Source of the DNA: Clostridia bacterium
Lineage (GTDB): Bacteria; Bacillota; Clostridia; Christensenellales; Aristaeellaceae
Length of the DNA stretch: 64,000 bases
Assembly (NCBI GenBank): GCA_017524725.1
Contig: JAFXUZ010000043.1
Coordinates: 17,568 to 81,567 of the forward strand
Direction of reading: 5' to 3'
The notes below the pieces were generated by a model. It did no database searches and was not told the DNA's origin. It was given only the letters and a program-made list of their open reading frames with translations. How positions within the stretch are numbered: the first letter of the stretch is position 1; each line of letters opens with the position of its first letter. Shown piece after piece: positions 9,247 through 16,313 of this stretch. The position numbers and the translations under genes are program-made.

Positions 9247-9795
9247 TCAATCTTTGCCTGAAAATTTAACCCTGACAGACATCTCCACCTGGTTTCCGCG
9301 GATCCCGATGCGGATCTCATCGGCAGCATTCTTCAGGATGGAACGCTCATAGTGATCCCACCCGGGATCAAAAGAGACCTGAGAGTTCTCAAGCGGCATG
9401 GGCTGTTCGGCAGCATTTTCGGTAAACACATAGGATCCTGCGCCCGAAAGCATCGCACGCTCGAAAAAATCCCTGAGGCGGCCGAGAAACCCCTTAGCTG
9501 CGTCGTTTTCTTGATATGTTGTGGCGCTGATCAGTTCCGTTCGGGTCGCCTCATTCATCAGAATGGAAGTGGTCAGGAAAAACGTCATCTCCTTATCCCC
9601 GCTCTCGATCCAGAAACAGGCGTTCACTTCACCGGACAGGGAGCGGATCATGCTCATCATTTCTTCCGCGATCAGCCTGGCCCGGAGCGTTTCCTTGGGC
9701 GTCAGTTCGCACCATGCAGCAGCTTTTTCCGCTTCAGCAAGGGCCGAATCCTGTCCTGAACCGCTGTTCCTGATTTCGATCCTGTCAGATATCAT
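9247..9795 (-). CDS. RsbW-like ATP-binding protein with degenerate ATP lid (last gene of partner-switch/transport operon)
   Basis: A 182-residue soluble protein. Residues about 40-55 (RARLIAEEMMSMIRS) resemble the N-box helix of anti-sigma-type GHKL ATPases, with the Glu pair but Met/Ser where the Mg-binding Asn usually is. The C-terminus (ERSILKNAADEIRIGIRG) looks like the final helix and strand of the fold. I see no D-x-G-x-G or G-x-G-x-G box, so ATP binding is doubtful. It is the last gene of the operon that includes a SpoIIE-type phosphatase, which supports a regulatory partner role. Assignment is by weak motif likeness and context. Confidence 0.55.
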   Translation of the reverse strand: MISDRIEIRNSGSGQDSALAEAEKAAAWCELTPKETLRARLIAEEMMSMIRSLSGEVNACFWIESGDKEMTFFLTTSILMNEATRTELISATTYQENDAAKGFLGRLRDFFERAMLSGAGSYVFTENAAEQPMPLENSQVSFDPGWDHYERSILKNAADEIRIGIRGNQVEMSVRVKFSGKD

Positions 9796-9918
9796 ACGAT
9801 CATCCTTCTTTCCGGTGCCTCCCGCGGTGTGCGGAACCGGCTCCGTTTTTATTTTATTCCTTCAGGATCATCTCCGGGACCTGAAGGGAACGAGTCAATA
9901 AATTTATCTTCGTGACTG

Positions 9919-11391
9919 TCAAATTGAAGGAGAAGATCCGTTATACCGGATGCACAGCATGGTCATATCGTCAAACTGCGGAGCGTTTTGAACGAACCTT
10001 GCAACGTCGGTCCTCACAATATCCAATAACTTTTCAGGGTCTGCCCCGGGTTTTCTGTTGAGGGATCTCAGCATACGCTCAGTGCCGAACAGTTTCTTTT
10101 CCCTGTCTGTCGCTTCAGTAACACCGTCAGTATATAAAAACAGGATGTCTCCCTGCCCGAGGACCAGGTTGTATTCCGTGTATTGCGTACCTTCTATGGT
10201 GCCGACGGGCAGCCCGTGTTTTTCCCTGAACAGTGTGAACTGTCCTCCTTTAAAGACTGCAGGATACTCATGACCGGCGTTGGCCGCCCGTATGGTACCT
10301 GTAGCTGTATCGAGGATGCCGAGCCAGACTGTCACGAACATTTCCGCTTTGTTGTTCGCGGTGATCCGCCTGTTGACAGACGACAGGATATCGGCAGGGC
10401 TTCCTCCTGCCAGGGTGCCGTCGCGGATCATGATCCTTGCGGACATCATAAACAACGCCGCAGGAACTCCTTTGCCCGAAACGTCGGCGATGACAAGGGC
10501 CAGGTGGTTATCATCGATGAAAAAAAAGTCATAAAAATCCCCGCCGACTTCCCTGGCAGGAGCCATGCTGGCGCAGATATCGATTTCACCATGGCCGGAA
10601 AAAGGGGGAAAGGGATCAGGAAGCATGGCAGCCTGGATGCCCTTGGCAAGCTGGAGCTCGGTCTCGATACGGGTATTGTTTTCGGTCATGGTCTTCTGGG
10701 CCAGCACCATTTTGCGGCCGCGTGAAGCGATATCCGCACTGATGACCGCAGAGATCACAAACATCAGGCATCGCGGCAGGAAAGAGAAAAGATATGAGTT
10801 CCGTACATAGGTGCCAACATCGTATGAAACTTCGTTCAGACCGCTGGCGATCCAGTTGTCCGTAAGTGTCAGGACCGTTCCGACGGGGAGAGTCACATTG
10901 TTCAGGTCGATCCAGCCTTTGACCGCGCCGAAATAAGTGGAAAAAGCAAAAACAGCGACGGTAAGGTATGAGACCAGCTTTGTCAGGGTGCGGGAAAAAT
11001 ACCTGCTGGAGCAGATGACCGGGATCACCATCAATATGGCGACCTTGTGGGTCAGCATCCCGTCCAGGCGAGCATAGACAACGATAAGTAAAACAAGAAG
11101 GAAATATTTCAGCCACCAGGCATCGTTCCTGACAGCTCGGCAAACCACGGCGGCTGCCAGTATCTGGAGCGATCCGAAAATCGTGGCGTGATCAATGATC
11201 CTTCCTGTTACGGGAAAAAGATGAACGCGGACAGCTGCCCAGACCATGACCAGCAGAATTCCGCTGATCAGGAGCACATTGAACATAGCCCTGTTGGCCT
11301 GGACTTCATTGTCATGGAACAGGACCTCGGAACGGTATGCTTTCTCTTTTTTAAGGTAATAATCTTTGACTTTTTCGACAGGGTTCTTCAT
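9919..11391 (-). CDS. Membrane-anchored SpoIIE-type PP2C serine phosphatase
   Basis: A 490-residue protein. A basic N-terminus is followed by about six membrane segments (about 36-55, 70-86, 95-108, 115-127, 138-154 and 205-220), a short coiled linker (about 230-255) and a PP2C/SpoIIE catalytic domain (about 255-485). Metal-binding motifs are complete: GGDFYD (Asp285, Asp288), ADVSGKG (Asp303), LYTDGVTE and FDDMT near the end. Such enzymes dephosphorylate STAS-type anti-anti-sigma proteins in partner-switch signalling. No STAS gene occurs here. I chose ATG 11391, which has GAGGAG eight bases upstream; a longer reading to 11499 adds an unlikely N-terminus overlapping the upstream gene. Confidence 0.92.
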   Translation of the reverse strand: MKNPVEKVKDYYLKKEKAYRSEVLFHDNEVQANRAMFNVLLISGILLVMVWAAVRVHLFPVTGRIIDHATIFGSLQILAAAVVCRAVRNDAWWLKYFLLVLLIVVYARLDGMLTHKVAILMVIPVICSSRYFSRTLTKLVSYLTVAVFAFSTYFGAVKGWIDLNNVTLPVGTVLTLTDNWIASGLNEVSYDVGTYVRNSYLFSFLPRCLMFVISAVISADIASRGRKMVLAQKTMTENNTRIETELQLAKGIQAAMLPDPFPPFSGHGEIDICASMAPAREVGGDFYDFFFIDDNHLALVIADVSGKGVPAALFMMSARIMIRDGTLAGGSPADILSSVNRRITANNKAEMFVTVWLGILDTATGTIRAANAGHEYPAVFKGGQFTLFREKHGLPVGTIEGTQYTEYNLVLGQGDILFLYTDGVTEATDREKKLFGTERMLRSLNRKPGADPEKLLDIVRTDVARFVQNAPQFDDMTMLCIRYNGSSPSI

Positions 11392-11418
11392 TCCGTTTCT
11401 CCTCGAGCATTCCTGCGC

Positions 11419-11449
11419 GGAAACGGCGCCGGATGAAGGCGCCGTTTCC
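11419..11449 (-). other. intercistronic GC-rich hairpin
   Basis: A 12-bp perfect inverted repeat (11419-11430 with 11438-11449, 7-nt loop) between the ABC permease stop and the phosphatase start. There is no T tract, so it looks like an mRNA processing or stabilising element, not a terminator. Confidence 0.55.
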
Positions 11450-11470
11450 GAAAGTACGCAGGAGAGGGGA

Positions 11471-12940
11471 TCACCTGCGGTCCTTGTCGATGAATTCAAG
11501 GACTATGACGGACAAAAGGGCGTAGATCATAGCAAATAAGATGAAAACGAGCCAGTAGTTGACCACATTTTCCACATTTTTTTCATAAGCGTCGACATGG
11601 CTGATCTGCGCCGTCTTTGTCTGGATATACTCCCGCAAATTATCCTCGCCTACCAGGTCAATCAGCTGACCAACGGTGATCTTCAATGTAAACGGCTGGT
11701 CACGGCGGGCCTGAATGTCCGGGTTGGTGATGATCGCATCAATGAGCTCGCCCAGGGTGAAGCTCCGGCCGAGAGTGGTATCCCTGTACGTGTTCACACC
11801 GTCCTCAACCTTAAGGAGATCCAGCACGTCGCGCAGCGTGAAGTCCCTTCCGATCTCCAGATCCTTAAGGTCCGATCCTTCAAGTTCTTCGTCCAGGCTG
11901 TTCAGAAGTTCCCCGACGGTTGCAAAACCAAGGTTCAATTCCCGGAAGGAAGCAAAATTCGCATCGGTCCTGAGGGATGCCAGGATTTCACCGACGGTCA
12001 TCGATGCATCGATCGGTTTTTCGAGGAGCCCGATCACGGTCTGAGAACTTGTGAGCACGTCCCACAGCTCGCCGACGGTAAAGGTAGCGTTGATCTCCCT
12101 GCTGCGAAGCTCGTCCATCATATGGTTGTCCTTATCTTCAAGGAGATTCAGTACCTGGCCGACGGTATAGGTGCCTCCGATCTCGGAGCCCTTCATCTTG
12201 ACCAGCGTATTCCACAGTGTGACCATCGGCGAGTTGTTATAATCGGACTGGGCGGCGAAGCATTTTAGGCCGTAGCTTGATATGGTGTAATGTGAGATCT
12301 CCTCAGACCAGGCGGGCAGGTTGAAGATCCCGCCGGAAAAGACCAGCTGGAAGATCAAAACGAAAGGCATGATGGTCATTGCCGTCGTTGTGGAGTGCGC
12401 AATTGCCGAGATCAGAAGGGACAGCATATCCGAGGCAAAAGAGACCAGAAAAACGGTAATGGTCAAGTCTAGCGCCGTTGAAAACGTGATCAGGCCGTCC
12501 GAAAGAGGGATCTTGACGCCCATAATGATGAGGACATAGATCGTAATGCCGCTCTGCACAAGGCAAAGGAGCGCCTGGTAGATCATATGCGCGGCGATGT
12601 AGGACGAAATATGCAGCCCGGCCCGATGTTCGCGCTTGAGGATGTTCCTTTCCCTGCAGATGACCTGGATGGAGTTGAAACATCCGTTCCAGATAGCGAC
12701 GCAGGCGAGGGCGAAGGCGCCTTTCAGTTCGCCTTCCATAGTAAGGAAAAAGTCTTTTTTGATCACCATGGATACCAGGGCCGCGATGATCGCCGCCATG
12801 GGGAGCACCTTCCAGTCGTTCTGATAGAGAAACATCCTCAGCAGCTTGCCAAGATAGATGATCACCTGGGGGCCGCGCCCGCGGTGGCGGATATGGACCA
12901 GACGCTCGGACTGAATACCCGCTTCCTGTTTGTTACGCAT
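11471..12940 (-). CDS. ABCG-type permease with an inserted array of seven 27-residue repeats
   Basis: A 489-residue ABC-2/ABCG-like permease. Membrane segments fall near 45-60, 75-90, 115-140, 158-180 and 188-205, with a last one at 460-482. Between the fifth and sixth segments lies an insertion (about residues 253-435) of seven repeats whose core is [FYIMA]T[VL]GE[LI]xxxL (one copy has RD for GE). Starts are spaced 29, 27, 26, 27, 27 and 27 residues. In ABCG proteins this loop is extracytoplasmic, so the array probably faces outside. The start at ATG 12940 overlaps the ATPase stop (ATGCGTAA) and has GGAGGTG; an upstream in-frame ATG five codons earlier is less likely. Confidence 0.85.
   Translation of the reverse strand: MRNKQEAGIQSERLVHIRHRGRGPQVIIYLGKLLRMFLYQNDWKVLPMAAIIAALVSMVIKKDFFLTMEGELKGAFALACVAIWNGCFNSIQVICRERNILKREHRAGLHISSYIAAHMIYQALLCLVQSGITIYVLIIMGVKIPLSDGLITFSTALDLTITVFLVSFASDMLSLLISAIAHSTTTAMTIMPFVLIFQLVFSGGIFNLPAWSEEISHYTISSYGLKCFAAQSDYNNSPMVTLWNTLVKMKGSEIGGTYTVGQVLNLLEDKDNHMMDELRSREINATFTVGELWDVLTSSQTVIGLLEKPIDASMTVGEILASLRTDANFASFRELNLGFATVGELLNSLDEELEGSDLKDLEIGRDFTLRDVLDLLKVEDGVNTYRDTTLGRSFTLGELIDAIITNPDIQARRDQPFTLKITVGQLIDLVGEDNLREYIQTKTAQISHVDAYEKNVENVVNYWLVFILFAMIYALLSVIVLEFIDKDRR
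11636..12184 (-). repeat. seven tandem 27-residue protein repeats (TVGEL type)
   Basis: Coding repeat inside the ABC permease. Cores read YTVGQVLNLL, FTVGELWDVL, MTVGEILASL, ATVGELLNSL, FTLRDVLDLL, FTLGELIDAI and ITVGQLIDLV. The period is mostly exactly 27 residues (81 bp). The nucleotide sequences have diverged, so the array is old, not a recent expansion. Confidence 0.85.
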
Positions 12941-14285
12941 GCTGCACCTCCGCATACTTGGTGATAAATTCGTCCGCGCGTCCTTCGCCGCCCTCTTCCT
13001 GGCGGTTGATGGTCATGACGATCTGTTCCATCGTTTGCTTGCCGAAGAAACTCCGCGCTTCTTCTATGCTTCCGAAAAACGCCAAACGCCCGGTGCGGTT
13101 TGAATCCTTGGCCAGTACGATCACGTCGTCAAACAGGTCGATGACACGGTCGGGAGTATGCGTAATGACGATGATGATCTTGCCCTGGTCGGCGATCATT
13201 CGGAGCTGCTCCATAAGTTCCCTGGCCATGACGCCGTCAAGGCCGCTGTCAGGCTCGTCGAGGATAAAGAGGGATGGATTCGATATGAATTCAAGGGCGA
13301 TGGAAAGCCGCTTCTTCTGGCCGCCGGACAGTTTTTCCACCAGGTTGCCCCGTACGGGAGTCAGGCCGAAGATCCGCATCACCTCTTCCACACGCGCCTT
13401 GCGGTCCTTGCTGGATATATCCCTGGGCAGGCGCAGACGGGATGCGTCCGTCAGTGTCCTGTAGACCGTATCCTTGCCTCGCATCAGTTCCTGTTGGGGG
13501 ACAAAACCGATCTCGTACTGCATTTTCTTGTATTCGCTGTATATATCGCCGCCGTTGAGGGTCACCTTTGCTTTTGCTTTCTCATAACCGTTGACAGCGT
13601 TGAGGAAGGTGGTCTTGCCCGCTCCTGAACCGCCCAGCAAAAGGACCATGTGTCCGGGCTTGATATACATGTGGATGTCGCGAAGAAGATATTTCTTCTG
13701 GAAAAATTCCTTGGCCGTACGCTCTTCCAGGTTGACGGTCAGGCCGTCTTTCATTCCAGCGACGCTGACGCCGGAGATCGTATCCAGGGACATCCTGGTC
13801 AGGTCTTCGGCCTGGATCTCCGGCTGATATTTGGGATTGAAGCCCCAGATCACCGCGGGCAAGCCGGTAATAAAGAGCCAAAGCCACATCCACCAGCCTT
13901 TGGCATGATACATCTGGATGATCCCGCTGCATATCCGGATATGGTACACCACTCTGACAATCAAAAGGACAAATGCCAGCGCGGAGAGGGCCAGCGCCAG
14001 ATTGCTTGCCTGGCCTTCTTCGATCTGGACATCCACGATCGTCAGAATGAGATCCATCACAAGCATGATCACATTGGTAATGAACAGAACACGTCCCTCC
14101 GGTTCGCGTCCCGCACATCTTGAAAACATATAATCCCTGACGCATGGCACAAGAGACCACCTGGGATCAACACCGGACTTTTTGAACATACCCCAATAGC
14201 CGGCGATCAGGAGCACTGCCAGGGCGATCCCGTGCCATGCCGTCGTGTCGAAAAGCAGGATTCCGAGGATTTTGAGTGCGATCAT
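12933..14285 (-). CDS. ABC ATPase (ABCG-like) fused to an N-terminal membrane module
   Basis: A 450-residue fusion. Residues 1-150 contain four hydrophobic segments and a GYWGMFKKSGVDPRWSLVPC stretch like the DUF5684-type small membrane proteins, a match I make from memory. Residues about 165-430 are an ABC ATPase: Walker A GGSGAGKTT (218-226), signature LSGGQKKR, Walker B LFILDEPDSGLD and H-loop ITHTPD. The signature and the D-loop context resemble ABCG/White-type ATPases. It overlaps the downstream permease gene by 8 bp, so the two form one transporter, with the membrane module possibly as an extra subunit or sensor. The substrate is unknown. Confidence 0.9.
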   Translation of the reverse strand: MIALKILGILLFDTTAWHGIALAVLLIAGYWGMFKKSGVDPRWSLVPCVRDYMFSRCAGREPEGRVLFITNVIMLVMDLILTIVDVQIEEGQASNLALALSALAFVLLIVRVVYHIRICSGIIQMYHAKGWWMWLWLFITGLPAVIWGFNPKYQPEIQAEDLTRMSLDTISGVSVAGMKDGLTVNLEERTAKEFFQKKYLLRDIHMYIKPGHMVLLLGGSGAGKTTFLNAVNGYEKAKAKVTLNGGDIYSEYKKMQYEIGFVPQQELMRGKDTVYRTLTDASRLRLPRDISSKDRKARVEEVMRIFGLTPVRGNLVEKLSGGQKKRLSIALEFISNPSLFILDEPDSGLDGVMARELMEQLRMIADQGKIIIVITHTPDRVIDLFDDVIVLAKDSNRTGRLAFFGSIEEARSFFGKQTMEQIVMTINRQEEGGEGRADEFITKYAEVQHA

Positions 14286-14322
14286 GATCCATTCCCCCTT
14301 CGATCATATGGTATGAAGCGGT

Positions 14323-16095
14323 TTATTGTTCACACGGGATGCGGTCTTTGGACCCGTCCAGAACCAAAGTCAGGTTGTTGAGGTTCAGGGAGTATGTATA
14401 CCGGATATCATCGGCCATTGCGGTGACAAGCCGTATGCCCATTCCCTTGCCCTGCTCTTCGGGCGGGATATAACTGACAGGGTCAAAGCCCGAGCAGTCA
14501 TCCCGGAAGCGAAGGACCCATTTGTCGTTCTTGTGCTGGATGCGTATGGACAGATGATTTCCCCCGCCTGGGGAGAATCCGTAAGATACGGTATTCGCTG
14601 CCAGTTCCTCCACGCAGACGGCAATACGGTTTGAAAATCGAGCGCTTTGCCCGTGGCGGGAACAGAACAGCCCCGCTGCCTGCGAAACGGAAGAAACGTC
14701 CTCCATGGTACGGATCTCAGCCTCCATAAGGTCATTTTTGTCCACACCGAAGGAAGGATCAAGAAGCATAAAGCGAGGGAAATCGTCGCGAACATCACGG
14801 GTCCTGATATACGTGTAAAGGAAGACCGCGGCCAGCGTTATGATCTCGCCGATGACAAACTGGAGCCATAACCCGTCGATACCGATCATCTGCCGCAGAA
14901 GGAGCGCAGCGAGGCACGGGAAGACAGCGCCTTCACAGAAGGAGAAGACCTCTGTCAAAAGGACACGTCCCGTCCCCTGGTAAAAACTTTTCAGAGCGTT
15001 GGCGGCGCAGCATGGGATCAGGCCCGAGGCCAACAGCCTGACGCCGAGGATGGCCATCCTTTGCGTCTCGTTCTCCTCAGTCAGGAAAAGGCCCACGAAA
15101 AACGGAGCAAAAATAACAAGTACGATACAAACGCACAGGCCGAGAAACACGCTCCATCGTAGAAGGAGAAACAGCACGTTCCTGAGGCCGTTCCGGTCCT
15201 CTTCCTGGCAAAGTATGCCTGATAGAGTCAGTGAAACACCGCTCATCCCGGTGCTGATGCTGTTGCTGGCGTTCATGATCCCGCTGGCGACGGCATACGC
15301 AGCGACCGCCGCCGCGCCGCCGCCTTCGGATCTCATGAACATGCGGTTGAGGAAGAAGACCAGAATAATGGAGGAAGCCATATTGAATGCTGTCGGGATA
15401 CCGCCCCGGAAAAGCTCGCCTGCTTTGGCAAAGCTGAAACTCCTGAAGGAAAAACGGAAAACGCATTTTTTTGACAGGAAATAACCCAACCCGATGACCA
15501 CGGCCACATAATAGCTGAGGGCCGAAGCAAGCCCCATGCCGAACATGCCGCCGTGGAACACAAGTACGTTCAGGAAATCAAAGGCGACATCGGAAACGGT
15601 CATCCCGATCACCGCGGCGATCAGGAGTGCGTTCTTTCCGGACATCATCAGGAACGGGACCAGGATCAAGGCAAACATCGATCCCGGAGCACCGATGGAG
15701 AAACCGGCAAGGTAACTGACGGTATCGTTGTGGATGACTCCGGAGGCGCCGGCGCCGACGATCCGGGCAAGGAGGGACCGGAAAACGAGGACCAGCGTCA
15801 TGAAAACAAGAGAAACGGTGAGGGAGATCACGACAGCAGTTGAATAACCCCTGTTCGTTTCTTCCTGTGAACCGCTCCCCAGGGATTTGGAACACACCAC
15901 CTGGATCCCGGCTGACAGCATGCCTCCGACCGCTCCGATGGAAAGAAGGAGCGGATTAGAAAGCTCGTAGGCGGCGATCGCGTTGATGCCGAGGAAACGG
16001 TTGATCATAATGTTGTCGATCAGAAGACAGACCGACACTGTAAGCGCCGAAAAGATCTGTGAGGCAAGCATCTGCCGGATTAGTTTCGGTGTCAT
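14323..16095 (-). CDS. MATE-family transporter fused to an RsbW-like GHKL ATPase domain
   Basis: A 590-residue fusion heading the operon. Residues 1-440 are a MATE-type transporter of about twelve membrane segments (start MTPKLIRQMLASQ, then IDNIMINRFLG). Residues about 458-590 are an anti-sigma-type ATPase: N-box VCVEELAANTVSYGF (Glu496/497, Asn501), a G1-like RDDCSGFDP and a G2-like QGKGMGIRLV. The ATPase would be cytoplasmic. A TTG start at 16146 would add 17 residues, but it coincides with the predicted transcription start and has no ribosome binding site. ATG 16095 with AAAAGGA upstream is preferred. Joining a kinase-like domain to a transporter beside a SpoIIE phosphatase suggests regulation by phosphorylation. 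Confidence 0.9.
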   Translation of the reverse strand: MTPKLIRQMLASQIFSALTVSVCLLIDNIMINRFLGINAIAAYELSNPLLLSIGAVGGMLSAGIQVVCSKSLGSGSQEETNRGYSTAVVISLTVSLVFMTLVLVFRSLLARIVGAGASGVIHNDTVSYLAGFSIGAPGSMFALILVPFLMMSGKNALLIAAVIGMTVSDVAFDFLNVLVFHGGMFGMGLASALSYYVAVVIGLGYFLSKKCVFRFSFRSFSFAKAGELFRGGIPTAFNMASSIILVFFLNRMFMRSEGGGAAAVAAYAVASGIMNASNSISTGMSGVSLTLSGILCQEEDRNGLRNVLFLLLRWSVFLGLCVCIVLVIFAPFFVGLFLTEENETQRMAILGVRLLASGLIPCCAANALKSFYQGTGRVLLTEVFSFCEGAVFPCLAALLLRQMIGIDGLWLQFVIGEIITLAAVFLYTYIRTRDVRDDFPRFMLLDPSFGVDKNDLMEAEIRTMEDVSSVSQAAGLFCSRHGQSARFSNRIAVCVEELAANTVSYGFSPGGGNHLSIRIQHKNDKWVLRFRDDCSGFDPVSYIPPEEQGKGMGIRLVTAMADDIRYTYSLNLNNLTLVLDGSKDRIPCEQ

Positions 16096-16149
16096 TCCCG
16101 AACCGTCCTTTTCCCTGGTTGCAAAACCGGTATTGGAATAATCCAATTT

Positions 16150-16178
16150 ATTTTACACGAGTAAAAACAAATTGTAAA
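16150..16178 (-). promoter_or_regulatory. promoter of the MATE/ABC/phosphatase operon
   Basis: Minus strand TTTACA (16173-16178), 17 bp, TAAAAT (16150-16155). The predicted transcription start near 16143 argues against translation from TTG 16146. Confidence 0.6.
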
Positions 16179-16200
16179 CCTTATAAATGATAAAAGGTCA

Positions 16201-16229
16201 TTGCAAATCAAAACGTTATAAAGTAAAAT
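16201..16229 (+). promoter_or_regulatory. promoter of the giant repeat protein gene
   Basis: TTGCAA (16201-16206), 17 bp, TAAAAT (16224-16229), 85 bp before the ATG at 16314 and back to back with the minus-strand promoter at 16150-16178. Confidence 0.5.
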
Positions 16230-16313
16230 AGTATCTACCTCCCGGCGCAGGAAAATGTCGGCAATATTGTCGCTGTGTTTACGTCGGAAACCCAATGAGA
16301 GGAGATCCCGGAT

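Noticed and set aside
16146..16148. TTG start for the MATE fusion at 16146
   Set aside because: It has no ribosome binding site and sits at the predicted transcription start; ATG 16095 fits better.
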